This document shows positions 1-8,243 of a stretch of 64,000 nucleotides of DNA, one piece after another. The notes beneath the pieces were generated by a model. The model saw only the letters and a list, made by a program, of their open reading frames with translations, was not told where the DNA came from and made no database searches. The translations under genes and the position numbers were made by a program. The DNA is from Nitrospirillum sp034653355 (lineage in GTDB: Bacteria; Pseudomonadota; Alphaproteobacteria; Azospirillales; Azospirillaceae): contig NZ_JAYEER010000004.1 of NCBI RefSeq assembly GCF_034653355.1, positions 620,001-684,000 of the forward strand. The letters are read 5' to 3'. Numbering within the stretch: the stretch's first letter is position 1; each line of letters starts with the position of its first letter.

Positions 1-140
1 CCCTGTCCAGCCACGCCACCCCGCGCGACCTCGACCGCGGCCGTCAGGCCGGCTTCACCGACTATGTGGCGAAGTTCGACCGTGACGCGCTGCTCTTCAC
101 GCTGCAGCAGACCATCTCCGAGACCAAGGGTGCCGCATGA
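1..140 (+). CDS. cheA: Chemotaxis histidine kinase CheA, C-terminal receiver end (partial)
   Basis: The reading frame that ends at the TGA at 138-140 gives 45 residues with the pattern SSHATPRDLDRG...GFTDYVAKFDR. This is the last part of a response-regulator receiver domain; the K of VAKFDR fits the conserved receiver lysine. Alphaproteobacterial CheA proteins often carry such a C-terminal receiver, and cheW follows with an ATGA overlap at 137-140, so the natural reading is the end of a CheA-receiver hybrid kinase. CheA autophosphorylates in response to chemoreceptors and passes phosphate to CheY and CheB. The kinase part lies outside the window, so a CheW-receiver (CheV-like) protein cannot be excluded. 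Confidence 0.72.
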   Translation, partial: LSSHATPRDLDRGRQAGFTDYVAKFDRDALLFTLQQTISETKGAA

Positions 141-628
141 GTACGAACCTGCCCGCCAAGCGCACCGCCAGCACGGAAGTCGCGGTCGTCAAGAACGAAG
201 ACTTCGTGACCATGACCATCGCCGATCAGGTGTTCGGCATCCCGGTCCTGCAGGTGCAGGACGTGCTGGGCCCGCAGCGCATCACCCGCATCCCCCTGGC
301 CCCGCCGGAGGTCGCCGGTTCGCTGAACCTGCGCGGCCGCATCGTCACCGCCATCGACGTGCGCCTGCGCCTGGGCCTGCCGCCACGCGCGGCCGACAAG
401 CCCGGCATGAGCATCGTCGTGGACCACAAGGGTGAACTCTACTCCCTGATGGTCGACAGCGTCGGTGAAGTGTTAAGCCTGACTTCGGATGACTTCGAAC
501 GTCAGCCCGCCACCATGGACGCGCGTTGGCGCGAAGTGTCCACGGGTATTTATCGTCTTCGGGAAAATCTTCTCGTTGTGCTTGACGTGTCGCGGTTGTT
601 GAATTTCGCTAATACCGAAGCTGCCTAA
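137..628 (+). CDS. cheW: Chemotaxis coupling protein CheW
   Basis: A 163-residue protein, the usual CheW length, that links chemoreceptors to CheA at the cell pole. After a short basic N-terminal tail it shows the SH3-like CheW fold: FVTMTIADQVFGIPVLQVQD, the RITRIPLAPPEVAGSLNLRGRI segment, then VVDHKGELYSLMVDSVGEVL. The start ATG overlaps the stop of the upstream cheA-like gene by four bases, which suggests translational coupling. cheY follows after 55 bases. Nothing unusual in the sequence. Confidence 0.95.
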   Translation: MSTNLPAKRTASTEVAVVKNEDFVTMTIADQVFGIPVLQVQDVLGPQRITRIPLAPPEVAGSLNLRGRIVTAIDVRLRLGLPPRAADKPGMSIVVDHKGELYSLMVDSVGEVLSLTSDDFERQPATMDARWREVSTGIYRLRENLLVVLDVSRLLNFANTEAA

Positions 629-683
629 GCCTGGGCTTAAACCACCGGTGCTTTCGAGCGCTTAGCAACCCGAGGTCCTTTGC

Positions 684-1049
684 ATGAAGTCCTGCCTGGT
701 CGTCGATGACAGCCGCGTCGTCCGCAAGGTCGCGCGCAAGATCCTGGAAGAGCTGAACTTCATCTGTTCAGAAGCCGAGGACGGCAAGCAGGCTATGGAA
801 GCGTGCGCGGCGTCCATGCCGGACGCCATTCTGCTGGACTGGAACATGCCGGTCATGACCGGCATCGAGTTCCTGCGCCGTCTGCGCAAGATGTCGGGGG
901 GCCAGACGCCCAAGGTGGTGTTCTGCACCACCGAGAACGATTTGGCCCATATCCAGGAGGCGCTGTCGGCCGGGGCGAACGAGTACATCATGAAGCCCTT
1001 CGACAGTGAGATCATCCAAACCAAGTTCCAGCAGGTCGGGCTTCTCTGA
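684..1049 (+). CDS. cheY: Chemotaxis response regulator CheY
   Basis: A 121-residue single receiver domain with no output domain. It shows the acidic pair D8-D9, the phospho-acceptor D52 in LLDWNMP, the T82/T83 switch region in CTTEND and the conserved K104 in MKPFD. Phosphorylated CheY binds the flagellar motor switch. It sits between cheW and cheB, with 20 bases to cheB, so it is the CheY of this operon. The start ATG is supported by the AGGTCC-type sequence just upstream and by the conserved N-terminal strand beginning immediately. Confidence 0.95.
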   Translation: MKSCLVVDDSRVVRKVARKILEELNFICSEAEDGKQAMEACAASMPDAILLDWNMPVMTGIEFLRRLRKMSGGQTPKVVFCTTENDLAHIQEALSAGANEYIMKPFDSEIIQTKFQQVGLL

Positions 1050-1069
1050 CGCCCGGGAACCATAAGATC

Positions 1070-2287
1070 ATGAACGATATCCCCGGACGACCCCAGGCCG
1101 CGTCCCCGGCGGCCTCCACGACCGAGCCGTACCGGGTCATGGTCGTGGACGATTCGGCGGTCATCCGCGGTCTGCTGACGCGTACCCTGGAAGGCGACGG
1201 CACCATCCGTGTCGTCGCGTCCGTCGCCAACGGCCAGATGGCCATCAACACCCTGCAGCGCCAGACCCTGGATGTCATCGTCCTGGACATCGAGATGCCG
1301 GTGATGGATGGGCTGACGGCCTTGCCGCAGCTGATCGCCGCCGATCCTGCGGTCAAGGTCATCATGGCCTCGACCCTGACGGCCAAGAACGCCGACATCT
1401 CGTTGCGGGCGCTGCGCGCCGGCGCCTCCGACTACGTCACCAAGCCGTCCTCGACGCGGGAGCTGACGGGCGCGGAGAGCTTCAAGGCGGAACTGGTCAG
1501 CAAGGTCCAGGCCCTGGGGGAGGCCGCGCGCCGCGCCGACCCGTCCAAGGGGGCGCCCGCCCGGCCGCTGGCGCCGCGTCCCGTCATCACCCCGGCTCCC
1601 GGCGCGGCATCGTCGGCGGCGCCCGCCGGCACCGCGGCGCCGTCGCCCATCCGCAGCCGACTGCTGGATCACGGGCCCGTGGTCCTGCGGCCCGCGCCGG
1701 ACATCCGTCCCGACATCATCGCCATCGGCAGCTCCACCGGCGGGCCCCAGGCCCTGTTCGAGGTGATGGCCAATTTCCGCGGCGGTTTGCAGCAGCCCAT
1801 CGTCATCACCCAGCACATGCCGGCGACCTTCACCACCATCCTGGCCGAGCACATCACCCGCCAATGCGGGATCGAGTGCGCGGAGGCCAAGGACGGGGAA
1901 CCCATCGTTGGCGGCCGCGCCTATGTGGCGCCGGGCGACAACCACCTCCTGCTGGTGCCGCGCAACGGCGTGACCACCGCGCAACTGACCAAGGATCCGC
2001 CGGAAAATTTCTGCCGGCCGGCGGTCGATCCCATGTTGCGCAGTATTGTTAAGATTTATGGGCGTAAGGTGTTGGCGGTCATCCTCACCGGCATGGGGCA
2101 TGACGGTCGCGGCGGCTGCGACCACGTGGTCCAGGCCGGGGGTATGGTTGTTGGCCAGGACGAGGCCAGCAGCGTGGTATGGGGTATGCCGGGTGCCGTC
2201 GCTCAGGCGGGCCTGTGCAGTTCCATCCTGCCCTTGAAGGAGATCGGTCCGTTTATCCGCAAGATCGCACTGAGGACGGCGGCATGA
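1070..2287 (+). CDS. cheB: Protein-glutamate methylesterase/deamidase CheB
   Basis: A 405-residue two-domain enzyme that removes methyl groups from chemoreceptor glutamates during adaptation. The receiver domain (about residues 20-140) has D27-D28 and phospho-acceptor D73 in VLDIEMP. A proline/alanine-rich linker of about 70 residues precedes the methylesterase domain, where the catalytic Ser (IGSSTGGPQAL), His (ITQHMPATF) and Asp (ILTGMGHDG) are all visible. The linker is longer than in enteric CheB, as expected in a GC-rich alphaproteobacterium. The stop overlaps the cheR start by four bases (ATGA), which suggests translational coupling of the opposing enzymes. Confidence 0.96.
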   Translation: MNDIPGRPQAASPAASTTEPYRVMVVDDSAVIRGLLTRTLEGDGTIRVVASVANGQMAINTLQRQTLDVIVLDIEMPVMDGLTALPQLIAADPAVKVIMASTLTAKNADISLRALRAGASDYVTKPSSTRELTGAESFKAELVSKVQALGEAARRADPSKGAPARPLAPRPVITPAPGAASSAAPAGTAAPSPIRSRLLDHGPVVLRPAPDIRPDIIAIGSSTGGPQALFEVMANFRGGLQQPIVITQHMPATFTTILAEHITRQCGIECAEAKDGEPIVGGRAYVAPGDNHLLLVPRNGVTTAQLTKDPPENFCRPAVDPMLRSIVKIYGRKVLAVILTGMGHDGRGGCDHVVQAGGMVVGQDEASSVVWGMPGAVAQAGLCSSILPLKEIGPFIRKIALRTAA

Positions 2288-3093
2288 AGGTCGAAGACTT
2301 CGACATGTTCTGCACGATGCTGAAGCAGCGCTCGGGCTTGGTCCTGACCAAGGACAAGGCCTACCTGCTGGAATCGCGCCTCATGCCCGTGGCGCGGAAG
2401 TGGAACCTGAAAACGCTGGATGAACTGGCGGCCACGGTTCGCGCCCGCAAGGACGAAAACCTGCTGAAGGACATCACGGAGGCGATGACGACCAACGAGT
2501 CGTCGTTCTTCCGCGACCAGAAGCCCTTCGACCAGTTCAAGCAGGTGGTGCTGCCGGCCCTGCTGGAAAGCCGGGCGACCAAGAAATCCATCCGCATCTG
2601 GTCGGCCGCCTGCTCCAGCGGGCAGGAGGCCTACTCGCTGGCCATGATGCTGTCGGAGGACAGCGTGCGCCTGAACGGCTGGCGCATCGAGATCGTGGGC
2701 ACCGACCTGTCGTCGGAGATGGTGGAGAAGTCGCGCGCCGGCATCTACACCCAGTTCGAGGTGCAGCGCGGCCTGCCCATCACGATGCTGGTGAAATATT
2801 TCAAGCAGGCGGGCGACAAGTGGCAGCTGTCGCCACAGATCCGGCAGATGGCGACCTTCCGCGAATACAACCTGCTGACCGATCTGTCACCCCTGGGCCA
2901 GTTCGACGTGGTGTTCTGCCGCAACGTGCTGATCTATTTCGACCAACCGACCAAGACCAAGGTGCTGGAGGCCATCGCCAAGCAGATGCCGTCCGACGGC
3001 GTGCTGTATCTGGGCGGGGCCGAAACCGTCCTGGGCATCACCGACAGGTTCAAACCCATGGAAGGCCAGCGGGGCCTGTACGTCCTGGCTTGA
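2284..3093 (+). CDS. cheR: Chemotaxis protein methyltransferase CheR
   Basis: A 269-residue SAM-dependent methyltransferase that methylates receptor glutamates. The all-helical N-terminal domain (about residues 1-85, ending with TNESSFFRD) is followed by the Rossmann-like SAM domain with IWSAACSSGQEAYSLAM and the late motif VFCRNVLIYFD. The start at 2284 was chosen because it overlaps the cheB stop as ATGA and gives the usual N terminus; upstream in-frame codons only add sequence lying inside cheB. A strong terminator follows at 3116-3153, so cheR closes the operon. Confidence 0.96.
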   Translation: MKVEDFDMFCTMLKQRSGLVLTKDKAYLLESRLMPVARKWNLKTLDELAATVRARKDENLLKDITEAMTTNESSFFRDQKPFDQFKQVVLPALLESRATKKSIRIWSAACSSGQEAYSLAMMLSEDSVRLNGWRIEIVGTDLSSEMVEKSRAGIYTQFEVQRGLPITMLVKYFKQAGDKWQLSPQIRQMATFREYNLLTDLSPLGQFDVVFCRNVLIYFDQPTKTKVLEAIAKQMPSDGVLYLGGAETVLGITDRFKPMEGQRGLYVLA

Positions 3094-3115
3094 GGATCGT
3101 TCACCATGTCAGGCG

Positions 3116-3153
3116 AAGGGCCGGCCCGGCGACGGGAGCGGCCCTTTTCTTTT
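3116..3153 (+). terminator. Rho-independent terminator after the che operon
   Basis: A perfect 8-bp stem AAGGGCCG (3116-3123) / CGGCCCTT (3139-3146) is followed by TTCTTTT. It lies 23 bases after the cheR stop and before mscL, so it should end the chemotaxis transcript. Confidence 0.85.
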
Positions 3154-3283
3154 GGGCTTTCGCGGGGTGTGCCTACATCCTGTGGGTAGTGACCCTGGCC
3201 GGCCGCCGCCTGCATACTGTGTCCACCAACCCATGAAGCGGCCCGCGCAACCGGGGCCGCCACGCAAATAAGGGGACGCAAGG

Positions 3284-3685
3284 ATGTGGGAAGAATTCAA
3301 ATCGTTCATCAGCCGGGGCAACGTCATCGACCTTGCCGTCGGTATCATCGTCGGCGCCGCCTTCACCGGCATCGTCAATTCGCTGGTCAATGACCTGATC
3401 ATGCCCCCCATCGGCTACCTCCTGGGCGGTATCGACTTCTCCAGCTACTTCCTGGCCCTGAACGGCGAACACTACGCCAACCTGAAGGCGGCGCAGGACG
3501 CGGGTGCCGCCACCGTCAACTATGGCGTCTTCATCAACGTCGTCATCCGTTTCTTCATCGTCGCCGGCGCGGTGTTCCTGCTGGTGAAGCAGGTCAACCG
3601 CTTCCGCACCAAGGCGGTCTCCGCCCCACCCCGGCAGGAAGTGCTGCTGGAGGAAATCCGCGACCTGCTGAAGGCCCGGAACTGA
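3284..3685 (+). CDS. mscL: Large-conductance mechanosensitive channel MscL
   Basis: A 133-residue inner-membrane channel that opens under hypo-osmotic shock. The N-terminal amphipathic segment (FKSFISRGNVIDLAVGIIVG), first pore helix, periplasmic loop of about 45 residues, second helix (VVIRFFIVAGAVFLLVKQVN) and cytoplasmic C-terminal helix (LLEEIRDLLK) are in the family order and at the usual length. AAGGGG lies about 10 bases before the ATG. It is transcribed alone, after the che terminator and convergent with the next gene. Confidence 0.96.
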   Translation: MWEEFKSFISRGNVIDLAVGIIVGAAFTGIVNSLVNDLIMPPIGYLLGGIDFSSYFLALNGEHYANLKAAQDAGAATVNYGVFINVVIRFFIVAGAVFLLVKQVNRFRTKAVSAPPRQEVLLEEIRDLLKARN

Positions 3686-3708
3686 TCCGGGGCCATGTCC
3701 GGGGCGGG

Positions 3709-4476
3709 CTATCCGAACAGCTTCGCGTAGCCGTCCATGAGGGTCATCCAGGTGGCGCTGGCGGCGATGGGTACCATGGCCACCTGGTTCAGGATGGCCA
3801 GCGGCAGCCCATAGGCATAGACGGGATGCGGTCGACCCCGCGCGCGCCAGTCACGGACCAGGGCCACGACCAGCAGCAGGTCGGCGACCAGGCCGGGGGG
3901 AATCGCCACGAAGGGCGGGGGCAGACCCTCGGCCGCCGCCCCCGGCGGCGCCAGCAGGGCCACGAAAACCCGCGCGATGGCCGGCTGCATCAGCAGGGTC
4001 ATGAGCAGGACCATGAGCCGCTTGTGCACTTCCGGCCGTCGGACCATGACGATGGCCAGCACGAAGACGGCGATGAACAGCGGCAGCGCCGTCAGCGAGA
4101 CGGCGGCGAAGCGCTTGGCCGCGTCGCCATATCCCAATTGCGTGTAGAGGTTCAGGACGGCCACCTGGCTGGCCAGGATGGTGCAGATCATCACGCTGAA
4201 CAGGGCGATGCCGGCCAAGCCCCAAGTGCGGTGGTCGGGTGTCCGGCCCCGCGCCGCCAGCAGCGTCTGCGCGAAATAGAAAAGGCACCAGGAAAACAGG
4301 ACGAAGCCGTGGATATGGACGATGGCCGGCCGGTGGAAGGTGCCGCTGAGCACTGGCCGCCAATAGGTCGGCGTGAACCCGCCGAAGGCGATAGCCAGGA
4401 AGACGGCGGCCATGGCCACATAGAAGGTGTGCCGACTGGCCGTTGCGACAGGCCCAGAAGCGATCGCGGTTTCCAT
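3709..4476 (-). CDS. Multi-pass membrane protein of unknown function
   Basis: A 255-residue hydrophobic protein with about seven membrane segments, starting near residues 15-35 and ending near 225-245. A histidine-containing stretch (HRPAIVHIHGFVLFSWCLFYFAQTLL) lies in the second segment, followed by RTPDHRTWGLAG and later RRPEVHKRLM. This pattern of His residues at membrane edges is seen in DUF2306-like and related small membrane families, but no specific function can be assigned. It converges with mscL (23-base gap); lipB is upstream on the same strand. Confidence 0.7.
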   Translation of the reverse strand: METAIASGPVATASRHTFYVAMAAVFLAIAFGGFTPTYWRPVLSGTFHRPAIVHIHGFVLFSWCLFYFAQTLLAARGRTPDHRTWGLAGIALFSVMICTILASQVAVLNLYTQLGYGDAAKRFAAVSLTALPLFIAVFVLAIVMVRRPEVHKRLMVLLMTLLMQPAIARVFVALLAPPGAAAEGLPPPFVAIPPGLVADLLLVVALVRDWRARGRPHPVYAYGLPLAILNQVAMVPIAASATWMTLMDGYAKLFG

Positions 4477-4580
4477 GGCGTCCCCCCGCCGTTGCCATAC
4501 TGCCTCAATTATGCGTGGCGGCGGGTTAGAGGTCCAACTATCGCAGGTTTAGACCCTAAATAGGTAGTCGGTGGCACCCC

Positions 4581-5297
4581 TTACCGGATACACGCGTCCA
4601 CAGCTGAGCCGGGGGTTTCGAACACGCCGTCCCAGGCGTCGCGCATCGCCGCATCCACCTCGTGCAGGCTGGCCAGGTGCCCCAGGGCATGCATGGAGGT
4701 CACGCCGAACTGGGTGATGCCGCAAGGCACGATGCCGCCGAAGTGGCTGAGGTCCGGATCCACGTTCAGCGAGATGCCGTGGAAGGTGACCCCTCGGCGC
4801 ACGCGCACGCCGATGGCGCCGATCTTGTCCTCCTGACCCGGCAGCCCGCCATAGGGCTGCTTGTCCACCCAGATGCCCACCCGGCCGCAGCGCCGCTCGC
4901 CCCGGATGTTGAACAGGGCCAGGGTACGGATGATCCATTCCTCCAGGTTGGTGACGTAGCGGTGCACGTCCGGCCCGCGCTTCACCAGGTCCAGCATGAC
5001 GTAGGCCACGCGCTGGCCGGGGCCGTGATAGGTGTATTGCCCGCCACGCCCAGTCTGGAACACGGGGAAGCGGCCATGGTCCAGCAGATCCTCCGCCTTG
5101 GCGCTGGTGCCGGCGGTGTACAGCGGCGGATGTTCCAACAGCCATACCAGTTCCGGTGCCGTACCGGCGCGGATGGCGGCCACCCGGTCCTCCATGGCGG
5201 CGACGGCGTCGGGATAGGGCACCGGCTGGTCGCTGATGCGCCACTCGGGACCAGCCGGGGGAAGGGTGTCGGTTTCGGTCAGGGGCAGGGACATCAC
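4581..5297 (-). CDS. lipB: Octanoyl-[acyl-carrier-protein]:protein N-octanoyltransferase LipB
   Basis: A 238-residue cytosolic enzyme that moves the octanoyl group from ACP to lipoyl domains, the first step of lipoate biosynthesis. The family signature RGGQYTYHGPGQ is at residues 84-95, the conserved Lys of the DKIGAIGVRVRRG segment is K158, and the catalytic Cys of IVPCGI is C192. Length is typical. It starts with two consecutive Met codons, so the exact start may differ by one codon. It is monocistronic as far as can be seen, with a dyad-rich region upstream. Confidence 0.96.
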   Translation of the reverse strand: MMSLPLTETDTLPPAGPEWRISDQPVPYPDAVAAMEDRVAAIRAGTAPELVWLLEHPPLYTAGTSAKAEDLLDHGRFPVFQTGRGGQYTYHGPGQRVAYVMLDLVKRGPDVHRYVTNLEEWIIRTLALFNIRGERRCGRVGIWVDKQPYGGLPGQEDKIGAIGVRVRRGVTFHGISLNVDPDLSHFGGIVPCGITQFGVTSMHALGHLASLHEVDAAMRDAWDGVFETPGSAVDACIR

Positions 5298-5367
5298 GGG
5301 CGCTTACCTGTCGTGTGAAGCGGATCCATCGCCGCCGCGTGCGGGCGGCTTCGGGTCACGGAAGGAC

Positions 5368-5429
5368 CACACCTTTATATAGTGTGTCCCGATCCCGATA
5401 GGGCCACACGGGGGCTTGCTATGGGATCG
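5368..5429. other. Dyad-rich spacer between lipB and tRNA-Leu
   Basis: Two inverted repeats sit side by side: CACAC (5368-5372) / GTGTG (5382-5386) around CTTTATATA, and CGATCCCGATAG (5390-5401) / CTATGGGATCG (5419-5429) with one bulged base. The first surrounds a TATA-like element on the lipB side, so it could be part of the lipB promoter. No regulator is suggested by the context. Confidence 0.35.
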
Positions 5430-5491
5430 GCGATTTGCTATTCCCCCGTTCACCCGTTGGCAAGCCCTTGCCGACGAGGTTCTGACATGAT

Positions 5492-5576
5492 GCGGTCATG
5501 GCGGAATTGGTAGACGCGCAGCGTTGAGGTCGCTGTGGGGCAACCCGTGGAAGTTCGAGTCTTCTTGACCGCACCA
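5492..5576 (+). tRNA. tRNA-Leu (anticodon GAG)
   Basis: An 85-nt tRNA with acceptor stem GCGGTCA/TGACCGC, discriminator A5573 and encoded CCA at 5574-5576. The anticodon arm CAGCG-TTGAGGT-CGCTG places GAG at 5526-5528. The long variable arm typical of leucine tRNAs is present, and the T arm reads GTTCGAGTC. It decodes CUC/CUU. Confidence 0.96.
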
Positions 5577-5582
5577 TCACCT

Positions 5583-5618
5583 GAAAGGCCGGCCCCCAGG
5601 GGTCGGCCTTTCGCGTTT
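5583..5618 (+). terminator. Rho-independent terminator after tRNA-Leu
   Basis: Perfect 9-bp stem GAAAGGCCG (5583-5591) / CGGCCTTTC (5604-5612), then GCGTTT. It starts seven bases after the tRNA CCA end. Confidence 0.8.
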
Positions 5619-5822
5619 CGGAGTGTCATGTCCAGATCGGCCCGACGCATGGCAGCCCGGTGCTGTGGCGCTGAATGGCACCTCAGTGCCCATGGCCTCT
5701 GGACAACGCCCGGCCCCCCGCCTTAAGCAGGAAGCAGACCGAACGGTTTACGACGCCCGTGGAAGCATCGGCGCCCCGTGACGCCGCTCGCGACCCAGTC
5801 CCCCGCAGAAGAGACCGGCCCC

Positions 5823-8108
5823 ATGTCCGACGAGTTTCGCGAAGCCGCCCTTGACTATCACCGGCTGCCGACGCCGGGTAAGATCGCCGTCACGCCGACC
5901 AAGCCCCTGGCGACACAGCGCGACCTGGCCTTGGCCTATTCGCCCGGCGTGGCCTTCGCCTGCGAGGCCATCGTGGCCGACCCGGCCGAGGCCAGCCAGA
6001 TGACCTCGCGCGGCAACCTGGTGGCCGTCATCACCAACGGCACCGCCGTGCTGGGCCTGGGCGACATCGGTCCGCTGGCCGCCAAGCCGGTGATGGAGGG
6101 TAAGGGCGTCCTGTTCAAGAAGTTCGCCGGCATCGACGTCTTCGACATCGAGATCGACCAGAAGGATCCCGACAAGCTGGTCGAGGTCATCGCCGCGCTG
6201 GAGCCGACGTTCGGCGGAATCAACCTTGAGGACATCAAGGCGCCGGAATGCTTCTACGTGGAAAGCAAGCTGCGCGAGCGCATGAAGATCCCGGTCTTCC
6301 ATGACGACCAGCACGGCACCGCCATCATCGTCGCCGCCGCCATCACCAACGCGCTGAAGCTGCGCGGCCGCAAGATCGACGAGGTCAAGCTGGTGGCCAG
6401 CGGCGCCGGCGCCGCCGCGCTGGCCTGCCTGGATCTGCTGGTGGATATGGGCATGCCCGTGGACAACATCTGGGTCAGCGACATCAAGGGCGTGGTCTAT
6501 GATGGCCGCACCGAGCTGATGGACCCGCGCAAGGCGCGCTACGCCAAGAAGACCAACGCCCGCACCCTGGATGACATCATCGATGGGGCGGACATCTTCC
6601 TGGGCCTGTCCGCCCCGCGCGTGCTGACCAAGCCCATGGTGTCCAAGATGGCCGGCCAGCCGGTCATCCTGGCCCTGGCCAACCCCACCCCGGAAATCAT
6701 GCCGGAGGAGGCGCGCGAGGCCCAGCCCGACGCCATCATCGCCACCGGCCGGTCCGATTACCCCAACCAGGTCAACAACGTCCTCTGCTTCCCCTTCATC
6801 TTCCGGGGGGCCTTGGACGTGGGCGCCACCCAGATCAACGAGGCGATGAAGATCGCGGCGGTGGAGGCCATAGCCCGTCTGGCCATGGCGGAGCAGCACG
6901 ACGTGGTGGCCGCCGCCTATGGCGATCAGTCCACCGGCTTCGGCCCCGACAACATAATCCCCAAGCCCTTCGACCCGCGCCTGATCCTGGAGATCGCGCC
7001 GGCGGTTGCCAAGGCCGCCATGGATAGCGGCGTGGCCACACGGCCCATCACCGATTTCGACGCGTACCGTGAGCGGCTCTCGCAGTTCGTCTTCCGCTCC
7101 GGCCTGCTGATGAAGCCGGTGTTCTCCCGCGCCAAGCAGGCGCCCAAGCGCCTGGTCTATTGCGAGGGCGAGGAGGAGCGGGTGCTGCGGGCCGTGCAGT
7201 TCGTGGTGGACGACGGCTTGGCCAAGCCCATCCTCATCGGCCGCCGCGACGTGGTGGCTCGTCGCATTGAGAAGCTGGGCCTGCGCATCGCGCTGGACCG
7301 CGATTTTGACCTGGTCGATCCGCAGAACGATCCGCGCTACGCCGACTACTGGCAGAGCTACCACGCCGTCATGGAGCGCCGGGGCGTCAGCCCCGACCGC
7401 GCCCGCCAGGTGGTGCGCAACAACACCACCGTCATCGGCTCGATGATGGTGCGCAAGGGCGACGCCGACGCCATGATCGCCGGCACCGTCGGTCTCTATG
7501 ACTGGCACCTGAAGCATGTGCTGGACGTCATCGGTCTGAAGCCGGGCACCACCATTCCGGCCGCCCTGTCGGTGCTGATCCTGCCAAAGGGCACCTTCTT
7601 CCTGGCCGATGCCTATGTGACGCCGGAACCCACGGCGGACCAGATCGCGGCCATGACCGCGCTGGCGGCGGAAGAGGTGCGGCGCTTCGGCGTGGTGCCT
7701 AAGGTGGCCCTGCTGTCGCACTCGAACTTCGGCAGCCACGGCGACGCCTCGGCTCTCACCATGCGGGCCGCCCTGGCCAAGATCGAGCAGCAGTGCCCGA
7801 CGCTGGAGGTCGAGGGTGAGATGCATGCCGACAGCGCCATCTCCGAGGACATCCGCAACCGCGTGTTCCCCAACAGTCGCCTGAAAGGCATGGCCAATCT
7901 GCTGATCATGCCCAGCCGCGACGCCGCCAACATCGCCTTCAACCTGTTGAAGACCCTGGGCGAGGGCCAGCCGGTGGGGCCGGTGCTGCTGGGCGCCGCC
8001 CAGCCGGCGCACATCCTGACCCCCTCGGTCACCGTGCGTGGCATCGTCAACATGTCGGCCCTGGCCGTGGTCGATGCCCAGATGCATGAGGCGGGCGAGG
8101 ACGCCTGA
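5823..8108 (+). CDS. maeB: NADP-dependent malic enzyme with C-terminal phosphotransacetylase-like domain (MaeB type)
   Basis: A 761-residue enzyme that decarboxylates malate to pyruvate, feeding gluconeogenesis and NADPH supply. The malic enzyme part (about residues 1-425) shows DLALAYSPGVA, the metal/substrate region VFHDDQHGTA and the Rossmann motif LVASGAGAAALACL. The C-terminal part (about 430-761) resembles phosphate acetyl/butyryltransferase (LVYCEGEEERVLRAVQF, LLSHSNFGSHG); in this family it usually regulates the enzyme (acetyl-CoA sensing) rather than catalysing transfer. ATG 5823 was chosen over an in-frame GTG at 5778 because the family N terminus begins there and AGAAGAGA lies upstream. 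A terminator follows. Confidence 0.94.
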   Translation: MSDEFREAALDYHRLPTPGKIAVTPTKPLATQRDLALAYSPGVAFACEAIVADPAEASQMTSRGNLVAVITNGTAVLGLGDIGPLAAKPVMEGKGVLFKKFAGIDVFDIEIDQKDPDKLVEVIAALEPTFGGINLEDIKAPECFYVESKLRERMKIPVFHDDQHGTAIIVAAAITNALKLRGRKIDEVKLVASGAGAAALACLDLLVDMGMPVDNIWVSDIKGVVYDGRTELMDPRKARYAKKTNARTLDDIIDGADIFLGLSAPRVLTKPMVSKMAGQPVILALANPTPEIMPEEAREAQPDAIIATGRSDYPNQVNNVLCFPFIFRGALDVGATQINEAMKIAAVEAIARLAMAEQHDVVAAAYGDQSTGFGPDNIIPKPFDPRLILEIAPAVAKAAMDSGVATRPITDFDAYRERLSQFVFRSGLLMKPVFSRAKQAPKRLVYCEGEEERVLRAVQFVVDDGLAKPILIGRRDVVARRIEKLGLRIALDRDFDLVDPQNDPRYADYWQSYHAVMERRGVSPDRARQVVRNNTTVIGSMMVRKGDADAMIAGTVGLYDWHLKHVLDVIGLKPGTTIPAALSVLILPKGTFFLADAYVTPEPTADQIAAMTALAAEEVRRFGVVPKVALLSHSNFGSHGDASALTMRAALAKIEQQCPTLEVEGEMHADSAISEDIRNRVFPNSRLKGMANLLIMPSRDAANIAFNLLKTLGEGQPVGPVLLGAAQPAHILTPSVTVRGIVNMSALAVVDAQMHEAGEDA

Positions 8109-8145
8109 TCCTGGCCCTCCGGGGCGCCCCCTGGCTGACAGCGGT

Positions 8146-8187
8146 GAAGACCCGTCCCGGAGCGATCCGGGGCGGGTCTTCGCTTTT
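8146..8187 (+). terminator. Rho-independent terminator after maeB
   Basis: A 15-bp stem with one G-T pair, GAAGACCCGTCCCGG (8146-8160) against TCCGGGGCGGGTCTTC (8166-8181), followed by GCTTTTCGG. It separates maeB from the TetR gene. Confidence 0.8.
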
Positions 8188-8205
8188 CGGCGCAGGGCCC
8201 TTGCC

Positions 8206-8234
8206 TTGACAATAGCACGATCGTTCGTTTATTT
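8206..8234 (+). promoter_or_regulatory. Promoter with embedded palindrome for the TetR-thiolase operon
   Basis: A consensus -35 TTGACA (8206-8211) is separated by 17 bases from TTATTT (8229-8234). The spacer holds the palindrome ACGATCGT (8217-8224) within ACGATCGTTCGT, the kind of site TetR proteins bind, so the regulator probably represses itself here. The start ATG at 8244 is only about 10 bases past the -10, which implies a leaderless or nearly leaderless transcript. Confidence 0.65.
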
Positions 8235-8243
8235 TTTCGCCCC

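Noticed and set aside
5748..8087. A 779-codon open frame opposite maeB
   Set aside because: Shadow of a GC-rich gene: low-complexity, rich in His, Gly and Arg, no family features, while the other strand encodes a clear malic enzyme.
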